From Odontesthes bonariensis (Eukaryota > Chordata > Actinopteri > Atheriniformes > Atherinopsidae), in assembly GCF_027942865.1 (NCBI RefSeq), contig NC_134509.1, positions 4,551,754-4,615,753 of the forward strand: a stretch of DNA of 64,000 nt. The letters are read 5' to 3'. Within the stretch, counting starts at the first letter, position 1, and each line of letters starts with the position of its first letter. The notes beneath the pieces were generated by a model. That model was not told where the DNA came from. It ran no database searches and saw only the letters and a list, made by a program, of their open reading frames with translations. Positions 9,992 through 20,055 of the stretch are shown here, one piece after another. The translations under genes were made by a program, and so were the position numbers.

Positions 9992-10705
9992 ATGGAGAAG
10001 TTAGTACTCAGAGTGCTCATTATTACAAGTGCAAGCAGTTTGTCGGAGAAACATGTCTTTATCGATCAACGACTTAACTGGTACAAAGCTATGAAACACT
10101 GCAGGGAAAAATACACTGACCTTTCACCCATTACCAGTGAGGTGGAGGAACAGGTGTTTAAAGAGTCTGTGGAACAGGGCCAATCTGGATGGATCGGTCT
10201 CTACTGGGATCCCAAAAACCTGACATGGGCATGGTCAGGAGGAGACACCGTCACCTACACAAACTGGGTGAATGGACCTCCTGAAGTTAACAATAATGCC
10301 AAATGGGCCAGTGATGGATGGCGTGTTGAGGATGGATTATCAGACCACAAATTCTTCTGCTTGAACCTGATTGTGGTGCAGGAGGAGAAGACCTGGGAGG
10401 AGGCACTGGAGCACTGCAGAGAGAGCCACAGCGACTTAACCAGCCTGCTCTCTAAGAGCGAGAACCTTCTGGCCCAGACGGAGATCCAGTCCACTGGCGT
10501 CACTGAGCGGGTTTGGATCGGCCTGCGTTTCCTGGGGGACGATTGGCTGTGGGTGAACGGTCACCCTCTGAAGTATAAAGCCTGGCCCCGAGGGGGAGAT
10601 CAGGACCACCAGTGTCCAATGTGGAGACGCTGTGGAGCTTTAACCAAAGACGGAGTGTGGGAGAACATCGACTGCCAAGAGAAGCTCCACTTCATTTGTG
10701 TCTGA
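9992..10705 (+). CDS. Tandem two-CTLD C-type lectin-like protein, copy A
   Basis: This intronless 237-residue frame encodes two C-type lectin-like domains. Residues 1-18 are hydrophobic with an Arg at 7, a weak but possible signal peptide. CTLD1 (about 20-127) has WYKAMKHCREKYTDL, WIGLYWD, WAWSGG and a closing FFC; only two Cys (37, 123) remain, so the inner disulfide is missing. CTLD2 (about 128-237) has WEEALEHCRESHSDL, WIGLRF, WLWVNG, RRC, DC and FICV, giving the usual two disulfides (142-236, 214-228) plus an extra Cys208. No EPN or QPD sugar-specificity motif and no intact WND are seen, so canonical Ca/sugar binding is doubtful. The TATA box 35 bp upstream supports this ATG. The ligand is unknown. 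Confidence 0.9.
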   Translation: MEKLVLRVLIITSASSLSEKHVFIDQRLNWYKAMKHCREKYTDLSPITSEVEEQVFKESVEQGQSGWIGLYWDPKNLTWAWSGGDTVTYTNWVNGPPEVNNNAKWASDGWRVEDGLSDHKFFCLNLIVVQEEKTWEEALEHCRESHSDLTSLLSKSENLLAQTEIQSTGVTERVWIGLRFLGDDWLWVNGHPLKYKAWPRGGDQDHQCPMWRRCGALTKDGVWENIDCQEKLHFICV

Positions 10706-11754
10706 GTGTGTGAAAAGAGATAAGCAAACAGCTGAATAATAATTGTTTGTCACCTCAGCAGATAAAAACTATTATGCCATGTTGTTCTTGCATATTTACG
10801 TTAGGCAGCATTCATAGTCTGTTATGCTTTTTAATTGATTTATTTAATTGTAAAATCACAGAGAATCTCCACTATTGACAAAACCTTCCTGTCTACCATC
10901 ACTAATGACAGATAGCACTGAATGTACCAGAAAGAAACATCCCACCACATCGTACCTGGAGAATCTGATACACGATAAACACATGAAATACGTACCAAGA
11001 TCAACGAGGAGGAAAGGACATTTTGCCAGATTTAAAACGGCTCATCTTTTGGAAAATTTGGTTATCAATTTGAATTTTTTGTGAAACATCTGAGAAAAGA
11101 ATGGAGACACAAACAAGGAAAGTCTGAAGGAACATTATAACAGCATTTATTAGACTGTTACAGCTATTTCAGTTTTTTTAGACACACTTAAACTTTAATT
11201 TAATTCTATTTTCATGTAGATGTAGTTCAGTGGTTGGGTATCTGTCATTCTTTGTGTGCACCGTGTTAACACGTTTGGATGTGGATAAAGATTTTACTGC
11301 TGGCCGATCAACTCTTCAGGAAGCTGGTTGCCCCAGAAATCAGAAAGTCTGCTTTTTAATGGTTTGTATGCTGCCTGCCAGACTGCATGAATATAGCCAA
11401 TCATGTCTCTGTAACTGTAATCTAATAATGCATTATTTGTTTTTCTGGGGATCTATGTATCTTCTCTTAATTTAGTATATTGTGGCAATTGTAGCACTAA
11501 TCTTTAACTTTTGATTTAATATTTTCGTTGCTGTGCTGAATAAATTTGAAGTAGATCAGTGATCCACTAAAAAGGTAATGACTCTTCTTTTTTTATACAT
11601 ATATATTTGCCAGGGTTTCTTCAACTAATTCTTTGTAAGGCCATTTGTTTTTTTTTGTTGTTGTTTTTTTTAAGTTCTAAAGTAGATGAGAAAAAGGGTA
11701 ATCTATTCTCTTTGGGAGAAGATGTAGCAAAGAACTGTTGGGACAGAATTTATG
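10706..11754 (+). other. 3' UTR and downstream flank of lectin copy A
   Basis: Non-coding sequence about 99% identical by eye to the flank of copy B (16291-17329). AATAAA at 11539-11544 is the likely poly(A) signal, about 835 bp after the stop. Short open frames inside (10875-11084, 11230-11475) are shared between copies only because the whole unit was duplicated. The flank ends where the L2 insertion begins. Confidence 0.65.
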
Positions 11755-12812
11755 TTATCTGAAATGATTAATAAGAATGTCAACAATTCTCGAACTCTGC
11801 TTGCTATGGTTGAAAAACTCACAAATTCTCCTAAACTGTCAAACCCAGACCTCCTTTCCACTGAGAAATGCAACGAATTTGCCAACTTTTTTAGCCAAAA
11901 AATCAAAACAATTAGACAAAACATTCACGCAACACAGACAAACAAGAAAACTAATCTGTCTCTAAAACCTAGAAATAACTCTGACGTTATGTCACAATTT
12001 AATATTGTTAATTTAAAAATCCTAGAGGAAACAGTTCGGCAGCTGAAATCAACAACTTGTTCTCTGGACATAATACCATCCGACTTTTTAAAAACTGTTT
12101 TTACCTCAGTAGAAAGTGATCTCCTACGAATAGTTAACAGCTCACTGGCATCAGGCATTTTTCCCAAGTCACTAAAGACAGCTGCCATTAAGCCACTCCT
12201 AAAGAAGAGAACTCTAGACGCCTCTATGATGAACAACTACAGACCTGTCTCTAATCTCTCTTTTATATCCAAGATTATTGAGAAAGTTGTATTTAACCAG
12301 CTCAACGACTTTCTGAATTAAAGTGGAAGTCTTGATAACTTTCAATCAGGCTTCAGACGTCATCACAGCACTGAAACAGCTCTGGTCAAAGTGTTAAACG
12401 ACATCAGGTTGAATACTGATTCTGGTAATGTTTCAGTCCTGGTTCTGTTGGACCTCAGCGCTGCGTTTGATACTGTAGATCACAGAATCCTGTTGCACAG
12501 GCTGGAAAACTGGGTTGGACTTTCTGGAGCGGTCCTTAACTGGTTCAGGTCCTACTTAGAAGGCCGGAGTTATTTTGTTACTATTGGCAGCTATGAATCT
12601 GAGCGAGTGGCCATGACTTGTGGAGTCCCCCAGGGGTCAATTCTTGGACCTCTTCTGTTTAACTTGTATATGCTCCCTTTGGGTCAGATATTGCAGAATT
12701 TTAACATCAATTATCACAGTTATGCAGATACACAACTTTATGTGTCTCTGTCACCGAACGACTGCAGCCCAGCAGACGTACTGTGTCAGTGTCTGGAGGA
12801 CGTAAACACCTG
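11755..12812 (+). mobile_element. L2/Maui-like LINE, reverse transcriptase part (first half)
   Basis: A 5'-truncated LINE reverse transcriptase. It shows AIKPLLKK, NYRPVSNLSFISKIIEK, FQSGFRRHHSTETAL, LLDLSAAFDTVDHRIL, CGVPQGSILGPLLFNLY and SYADTQLY. One in-frame TAA (12319-12321) breaks it. The catalytic box reads YADT where the family has YADD, a loss of one codon. The element stops at the Harbinger insertion at 12813 and resumes at 14414. The 5' breakpoint follows AGAATTTATGTT, which is continuous in copy B once the hAT there is removed. Confidence 0.85.
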
Positions 12813-14413
12813 GGGTCCGTTTCACGTAGCAGGTTCAACCAACTCTGAGTCTATTCCTGATCTCTGAGTTGATCTACTCTGAGATTTAAAACTCTGAGTT
12901 TTCGGTTCCACAAACGCTGATTTGAGTGAGGTTAATCAACTCTGAGTAGGTTCACCTTGAGTTTAGCGCGTGCACCACAACTTTAAAAAGCCAGCATCAA
13001 TGGAGCCCCGATTCGACGAGTCACCTTGGCAACGGGGAAGAGGAGGGGCTACGTTTTTCACCAACCTCGAATTGGAAATCTTAATGCGCTCATGCGGCGA
13101 GTTTCAACACGTTTTTAGAAATAAGTAACACCGTTGCAGCAGCAAAAGTGTAAGTTTAAATGTAGTCCTTTACAATCACAATAATATTACAGGGAAACTG
13201 CTTGAATGGTAGCCCATTCATTTATTTCATTTAGGTGCAATCCCGCAGGGGAGAAGCACACTTGGCAGCAGTTTAAGATGAAATATAAAAACATTGTTCA
13301 AACAGGTGAGACCTCGGCATGGAGGTACCTCATTTTGATCATGTTTTACACTGTAAAATAAATATTAAGTGGCTATTTGACTGTGCAGTTATTTTATTCC
13401 CAACATAATGCTGTTTTCACACACATAAACTATGTCTTCTCATCTATATCATCCATCCATCCATTATCTATACACCGCTGAATCCGTCAGTCGGGTCGCG
13501 GGGGGGCTGGAGCCTATCCCAGTGGTCAATGGGCAAGAGGCGGGGTACACCCTGGACAGGCCGCCAGTCCATCACAGGGCCACATAGAGACAAACAACCA
13601 TGCACACTCACAGTCACTCCGAAGGACAATTTAGAGTCATCATCTATATCATGTTCTGTTAAATAATTAAGCCTATTTAAACTAACACAGACTTCTACTG
13701 AGCCAACAGAAAGAAGGCAGATGCCTGTAAAACGGGTGGTGGCCACCACCTCTAACAGGAGGGCAGTGGCTGAGGGAATCCCCGGAGGGAGTCCACCCCC
13801 AAGACACGAGTGCCTTTATAAAATATAATAGGCCTATATATGTCTTTTTAAGCCTATTCATACAAATATTTATTTGTCTTTTATGTCTTTTTTTTCTTTT
13901 GTCCCAACACATTCTGATGGTGCCGCTCAAAAAGATAATTATCTGTAAATGCAAAAATCTATGCGCGGTCTGATAACCATCTCCGACGAATATTTATTTC
14001 TCTGCGCAATAATGCTGCACCTTCATCCACAGGATCGTTGTAAAAGGACATGTTCGTGAAAAAAGTCGCCTCCTACTGTGCCTAAAGGACTTCTAGAAGT
14101 AGAAGAACTCGCTCTGCTGACTGAATGAATGAGGAAATCAAATGGCGTGTGTGGCTGAAAGAGGGCGGAGACAGAAAGAAACTCACAGTTTCTTGAATAA
14201 AACCTGGTCCCGACCAGGTTAGGTTCAGAGAGTCTGTTACTCCGGTAACTGACCGAGAGCTTAAGTTACCTCTCTTTGTGAAACAGGCTAGAGTTACCCC
14301 TCTTTCTCAGGGTTGAGTTACCTCCCTTTGTGAAACGGAAAACTCAGGGTTTCCCTCATTTCAGGGTTAACCTACTCAGAGTTTTCACTAAACCTGCTAC
14401 GTGAAACGGACCT
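12813..14413. mobile_element. Harbinger-type DNA element with 3-bp TSD, inside the L2
   Basis: Terminal inverted repeats read GGGTCCGTTTCACGTAGCAG on the left and, inverted, AGGTCCGTTTCACGTAGCAG on the right. CTG is directly repeated at 12810-12812 and 14414-14416; removing the element and one CTG restores the L2 frame as NTWMRENF. Subterminal parts are rich in ACTCTGAGTT-type words. The 3-bp TSD and ends fit PIF/Harbinger. No transposase frame was found in the 1601 bp, so it is non-autonomous. It carries its own RTE-tail insertion. Confidence 0.85.
13448..13645 (-). repeat. RTE/Rex3-like 3' tail nested in the Harbinger element
   Basis: On the minus strand this reads GTCCAGGGTGTACCCCGCCT, then GATAGGCTCCAGCCCCC and a GATGGATG tail at 13448-13460. 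This is a very common teleost retroposon 3' end. It is the third level of nesting in this spot (L2, Harbinger, RTE tail). Confidence 0.75.
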
Positions 14414-15095
14414 CTGGATGAGAGAGAATTTTCTACAATTAAATGAAGACAAAACTGAGATCATTCTGTTTGGTAGCAAAGAGAAGAGGGTCAGCGTTGG
14501 TAAATATCTTGAGACTCGGGCCCTTACAATCACTGACCAAGTTCGTAACCTCGGAGTGTTGATAGACTCAGATCTGACTTTCAGCAGCCACATCAAAGCT
14601 GTCACCAAGGCAGCTTTTTACCATCTCAGAAACACCAACAGAATTAAAGGTTTCCTCTCCCAAACAGACCAGGAGAAACTCATCCATGCATTCATCTCCA
14701 GCAGACTCCATCACTGTAACGCTCTTTTAACTGGACTTCCCAAAAAGAGCATCAAACATCTGCAGCTCATCAGAACGCTGCTGCTGGAGTTTTAACCCGG
14801 ACTAAGAGATCTGAACACATCACACCAGTTTTAAAATCTTTACTCTGGCTTCCAGTCAGTCACAGAATAGATTTTAAAAGCCTGCTGATGGTTTACATCT
14901 GTGATATGTTCAGAGAATATAAAGCCAGCAGAGCTCTTAGATCCAAGGACTCAGGTCAGCTGGTCCAGTCCAGAGTCCAGACTAAACATGGAGAAGCAGC
15001 ATTTAGCTGTTATGCTGCAGACAAGTGGAACAAACTGCCAGTGGAGATTAAACTTTCACCAAATGTAGACATTTTTAAATCCAGGTTAAAAACAT
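14414..15095 (+). mobile_element. L2/Maui-like LINE, C-terminal part (second half)
   Basis: It continues the RT frame with MRENFLQLNEDKTEIILFG, NLGVLIDSDLTFSSHI, KAAFYHLRNTNRIKGFL and LIHAFISSRLHHCNALLTGL. A frameshift falls near 14770, after which a second frame carries the C-terminus (CYAADKWNKLPVEIKL, FKSRLKTFLL). It breaks off at about 15095 without the usual L2 3' tail (compare the same family at 60400-60706) and abuts the flank of lectin copy B. This suggests a rearrangement junction. Confidence 0.8.
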
Positions 15096-15576
15096 TTCTT
15101 TTGATACCTTGCAAAAAAAAATGAAAACCAGAATCATGCTTCATTTAACTTCCAGCGGTCAAGCCTGACAATTTTAACTTTGAGATCTCTACTGGGTCAT
15201 CTGGGAGGATTATTTTTATGGTTTTCAACACCTTCTCCACCACCTTTGTTTCTTTAACTTGTGTCATTGTTATCTCTCTCTTTTGTTTCAGAAACCTAAC
15301 ATCAGAGCCTTTACACTCATTTGAAAATGTCTTTTTTTTTTTTAAGTCTTTATGACAAACTGCAAACTAACACCAGATAGAAAGCAAATATATTTACAAT
15401 TTTCTTTAGCTCTGATTAGATCAAAAGAAAATTGCCACGGTGCAAAGCCTTTCGAAACTCAAATACACGTCTCATGCTGCTGATGCAAATGTATGCAAAT
15501 ATTTTTCCCTCTGAAATATTAGTCTTCGAAGAAGCATAAAAACTCAGTCTGCTTCCTCCTGCACAAAGACTGAACA
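15096..15576 (+). promoter_or_regulatory. Upstream flank and promoter of lectin copy B
   Basis: Nearly identical to 19572-20055 upstream of copy C. Two octamers ATGCAAAT occur at 15483-15490 and 15493-15500. At the TATA position copy B reads CATAAAAACT instead of the TATATAAACT/CATATAAACT of copies A and C, a weakened box. The block starts abruptly at the broken L2. Confidence 0.65.
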
Positions 15577-16290
15577 ATGGAGAAGTTAGTACTCAGAGTG
15601 CTCATTATTACAAGTGCAAGCAGTTTGTCGGAGAAACATGTCTTTATCGATCAACGACTTATCTGGTACAATGCTATGGAACACTGCAGGGAAACATACA
15701 CTGACCTTTCACCCATTACCAGTGAGGTGGAGGAACAGGTGTTTAACAAGTCTGTGGGACAGGGCCAATCTGGATGGATCGGTCTCTACTGGGATCCCAA
15801 AAACCTGACATGGGCATGGTCAGGAGGAGACACCGTCACCTACACAAACTGGGTGAATGGACCTCCTGAAGTTAACAATAATGCCAAATGGGCCAGTGAT
15901 GGATGGCGAGCTGAGCATGGATTATCAGAGCACCAATTCTTCTGCTTGAACCTGATTGTGGTGCAGGAGGAGAAGACCTGGGAGGAGGCACTGGAGCACT
16001 GCAGAAAGAGCCACAGCGACTTAACCAGCCTGCTCTCTAAGAGCGAGAACCTTCTGGCCCAGACGGAGATCCAGTCCACTGGCGTCACTGAGCGGGTTTG
16101 GATCGGCCTGCGTTTCCTGGGGGACGATTGGCTGTGGGTGAACGGTCACCCTCTGAAGTATAAAGCCTGGCCCCGAGGGGGAGATCAGGACCACCAGTGT
16201 CCAATGTGGAGACGCTGTGGAGCTTTAACCAAAGACGGAGTGTGGGAGAACATCGACTGCCAAGAGAAGCTCCACTTCATTTGTGTCTGA
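15577..16290 (+). CDS. Tandem two-CTLD C-type lectin-like protein, copy B
   Basis: Intronless, 237 residues, with the same architecture as copy A: weak signal peptide, CTLD1 without inner disulfide, CTLD2 with the full Cys set and an extra Cys208. Relative to copy A it has 12 replacements (N29I, K32N, K35E, K40T, K57N, E58K, E61G, V112A, D114H, D118E, K120Q, E144K) and one silent change (codon 111). All but E144K lie in CTLD1. Open along its length and preceded by a promoter block, though the TATA box is altered, so expression may differ. Confidence 0.88.
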   Translation: MEKLVLRVLIITSASSLSEKHVFIDQRLIWYNAMEHCRETYTDLSPITSEVEEQVFNKSVGQGQSGWIGLYWDPKNLTWAWSGGDTVTYTNWVNGPPEVNNNAKWASDGWRAEHGLSEHQFFCLNLIVVQEEKTWEEALEHCRKSHSDLTSLLSKSENLLAQTEIQSTGVTERVWIGLRFLGDDWLWVNGHPLKYKAWPRGGDQDHQCPMWRRCGALTKDGVWENIDCQEKLHFICV

Positions 16291-17329
16291 GTGTGTGAAA
16301 AGAGATAAGCAAACAGCTGAATAATAATTGTTTGTCTCCTCAGCAGATAAAAACTATTATGCCATGTTGTTCTTGCATATTTACGTTAGGCAGCATTCAT
16401 AGTCTGTTATGCTTTTTAATTGATTTATTTAATTGTAAAATCACAGAGAATCTCCACTATTGACAAAACCTTCCTGTCTACCATCACTAACGACAGATAG
16501 CACTGAAAGTACCAGAAAGAAACATCCCACCACATCGTACCTGGAGAATCTGATACACGATAAACACATGAAATACGTACCAAGATCAACGAGGAGGAAT
16601 GGACATTTTGCCAGATTTAAAACGGCTCATCTTTTGGAAAATTTGGTTATCAATTGGAATTTTTTGTGAAACATCTGAGAAAAGAATGGAGACACAAACA
16701 AGGAAAGTCTGAAGGAACATTATAACAGCATTTATTAGACTGTTACAGCTATTTCAGTTTTTTTAGACACACTTAAACTTTAATTTAATTCTATTTTCAT
16801 GTAGATGTAGTTCAGTGGTTGGGTATCTGTCATTCTTTGTGTGCACCGTGTTAACACGTTTGGATGTGGATAAAGATTTTACTGCTGGCCGATCAACTCT
16901 TCAGGAAGCTGGTTGCCCCAGAAATCAGAAAGTCTGCTTTTTAATGGTTTGTATGCTGCCTGCCAGACTGCATGAATATAGCCAATCATGTCTCTGTAAC
17001 TGTAATCTAATAATGCATTATTTGTTTTTCAGGGGATCTATGCATCTTCTCTTAATTTAGTATTTTGTGGCAATTGTAGCACTAATCTTTAACTTTTGAT
17101 TTAATATTTCCGTTGCTGTGCTGAATAAATTTGAAGTAGATTAGTGATCCACTAAAAAGGTAATGACTCTTCTTTTTTTATACATATATATTTGCCAGGG
17201 TTTCTTCAACTAATTCTTTGTAAGGCCATTTGTTTTTTTTTGTTGTTGTTTTTTTTAAGTTCTAAAGTAGATGAGAAAAAGGGTAATCTATTCTCTTTGG
17301 GAGAAGATGTAGCAAAGAACTGTTGGGAC
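16291..17329 (+). other. 3' UTR and downstream flank of lectin copy B
   Basis: Matches 10706-11750 with about ten single-base differences. AATAAA at 17124-17129 is the likely poly(A) signal. The flank is cut at 17329/17330 by the hAT element and resumes at 19096. Confidence 0.65.
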
Positions 17330-19087
17330 CAGGCCTGGAATTTCGTCATTTTAGGGGCAAGGCCACTTGGCCTTTTGAGTTGTCAATTTTTTAAGGGCAC
17401 AAAGGCCAAAAGCCAGGGCACCAAGGCCATAAATCAAAACAATGATTTAACATATGATATGAAGTGACTACGATTGTATATGCATTTACAATACTTTTAT
17501 ATATACACTTATTAAGCATTCAATGGACCAAATTGCAATTAAACTTATGTGCATACAAAACTTATTCAAACATTTCATTACTCCTCAACCCTCGCATACT
17601 ATTCAGGGTCACCTTTTTTGTACATAAAAAAATAACTTTAAAACTGATTTATATTCATGTGAACCCTGAATCTACAAAAATGGAAATATTTAACAACTTT
17701 CTAACCATGTTTTAGTGCAGATAATGCACAAAATTAAACACAAAACTATGTGCAGAGACTAATTATGGAATTATGGATACTGTGAAATGCTTAAACATCG
17801 TCCAAGCTCTCTGAACTGTCTTCGGACCCATCTAAATCAGTTCCATTTTTCCCTTTTCTCACAAAGTGTCACCATGCCAGATTCAATATATTCAAAATAT
17901 CATCCTCCTCCCCTCCTTTGGCAGGCATATCTTTTCTCTTCACGGCCGGCTGTCCCAACCATCGCCACATTTTGTTAAGTGTTTGCGTCTGTATTTGTAC
18001 CAATAACACGCTGTCAAATAATGCTCCCCCTTCTCAATGCATTCATTCACAATGATGGAGCAGAGTCACCTAAATAAAGACAGAAGTGTCCCAAATACAA
18101 AAATCAAATGGTGAATGACACCCCATTTGTGCATAAGCTAAATGCTTGTTAATACGATAAGTGTTTTATTACTTTGCATGTCTTCCAAAAGAGAAAATAA
18201 TCAGACGCAGGGTCGCAAAACATTATGGGCGTGAAAACGAAACTTAGAAAATCGGCTCGGCGCATGCACAAAGTAGTTATTCTCGACATGTAGGAGAAAT
18301 CGACTGAACACCGGCGTCTATCGTATTTCCAAACCAAGAGTGACCCGCTCCCCTAGTACGGCAGCCTCGGCGGTTTCTATGCGTTCCCATAGAAACTGCG
18401 CTCGCGCGTCCCGCGAAATAGATGGTAAAGTTCCTCATTTATCATCGGCCAAGCCGGCTAGTGAGTTTTTTTTAATACACGCCAAAAATAACTTTCACCC
18501 GCATTTGGCGGGTTGGGCGGGTGTTAATTTAGAGCCCTGGATAAACGAGCAGCAAACGAACCTAGTCTGCACAGAGGTCTTTGACAGCTAACAACACAGC
18601 GCTAACTGCCTAGTTGTTAGCTAACTGCAACGTAACTTATCCAAGTAGTAACAAAAACACTTCAAAATATTATAATTATGTATTACCATACGAGCAAGAA
18701 ATAGTAATGTTATCCGTAAAATTACACTTAAAGCTGGACAAATGAAAAACTTAACGGCAAACAGGATCATCACAAAACCTTACCTCACCTCCAGCGGAGA
18801 ATCAGCTGGCTACGCACACGGACGCGTGAGGGGGTGGGCGGAGATAGACTGATGTCAACTGTCGTCATAGACCGTCCGAGCGGTGTATTCCAGGCTCGAA
18901 TCAAGCGCACCGCTGATTTATTTATTTTTTTTCTCCACCAGATGCTCATTGATCATTGAAGCCGTGTCAGAAAAGAGGCAGACTGCTAACCGCAAAACTT
19001 AGTCAGAGAGGGCATCAAGGCCACTGTGGCCTTATGGCAGATATAATTTTCAAGGGCACAAGGCCAAAGTGTGAAATTCCTGCCTTG
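17330..19087. mobile_element. hAT element, 1.76 kb, with perfect 8-bp TSD
   Basis: The ends are CAGGCCTGGAATTTC and, inverted, CAAGGCAGGAATTTC. GTTGGGAC is directly repeated at 17322-17329 and 19088-19095. Removing the element and one repeat gives GTTGGGACAGAATTTATGTT, exactly the uninterrupted sequence at the matching place after copy A (about 11738-11754). Subterminal words such as AAGGCCACTTGGCC and AAGGCCACTGTGGCC are present on both sides. No intact transposase frame was seen. Confidence 0.92.
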
Positions 19088-19571
19088 GTTGGGACAGAAT
19101 TTATGTTTAGTGGTTATAAGCAGATTTTACTTATCTAAATCTATTGTTTCAAATGTTAAAATATAAAACCCACATAAGACCTTTTTAAACATATATATCA
19201 CAACCGTAATCTTAAACCATATTTTCATTTCTATTATCACAAATTGTGACGCACTATATATGTGATAACAGAAACTAATGGCCAGATGCTCGTCTGTCTG
19301 CAGGTCTCCTCTCAACATTTTAATTTTTTTTTTTTTAAACACAGGTCCATCCTCTAATTGTTCCTTTAAGGTTTGCAAAATTGAACTTTTGGCAAATGCA
19401 ACAGAATAAAAACGGTTTCTTTGCCACATAAAGTATTTCAGGATATTCATGAAAGATTTTCAAAGTCAAAGGCAGACAACACAGTACGTGTTCAAACATA
19501 TGCTGTGTTTCGATGTCTAATGGAAATAAATTACCTAAACAAAATGGTTCCAGAAGGTCTCCGCAGGCCTA

Positions 19572-20055
19572 ATTTGATACCTTGCAAAAAAAAATGAAAA
19601 CCAGAATCGTGCTTCATTTAACTTCCCGCAGTCAAGCCTGACAATTTTAACTTTGAGATCTCTACTGGGTCATCTGGGAGGATTATTTTTATGGTTTTCA
19701 ACACCTTCTCCACCACCTTTGTTTCTTTAACTTGTGTCATTGTTATCTCTCTCTTTTGTTTCAGAAACCTAACATCAGAGCCTTTACACTCATTTGAAAA
19801 TGTCTTTTTTTTTTTTTTTTTTAAGTCTTTATGACAAACTGCAAACTAACACCAGATAGAAAGCAAATATATTTACAATTTTCTTTAGCTCTGATTAGAT
19901 CAAAAGAAAATGGCCAAGGTGCAAAGCCTTTCGAAACTCAAATACACGTCTCATGCTGCTGATGCAAATGTCTGCAAATATTTTTCCCTCTCAAATCTTT
20001 GTCTTCGAAGAAGCATATAAACTCAGTCTGCTTCCTCCTGCACAAAGACTGAACA
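19572..20055 (+). promoter_or_regulatory. Upstream flank and promoter of lectin copy C
   Basis: Near-identical to the copy B flank. It holds one octamer ATGCAAAT (19962-19969; the second is changed to CTGCAAAT) and a TATAAA box at 20016-20021, 35 bp before the ATG. It lacks the L2 that abuts this block upstream of copy B. Confidence 0.7.

Noticed and set aside
9841-10077. Alternative-frame ORF overlapping the start of lectin copy A (similar one at copy C)
   Set aside because: It crosses the promoter and TATA box and ends inside the lectin gene; the 237-codon lectin frame is clearly the coding one.
10875-11475. Short open frames in the lectin 3' flanks, present after both copy A and copy B
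   Set aside because: They lie within a duplicated non-coding unit, have no recognised domain or promoter, and their sharing is explained by duplication.
11752-12867. Reverse-transcriptase ORFs as possible host genes
   Set aside because: They belong to one broken L2 LINE with a nonsense codon, frameshift and altered active site; the end of the second frame runs into the Harbinger terminal repeat.
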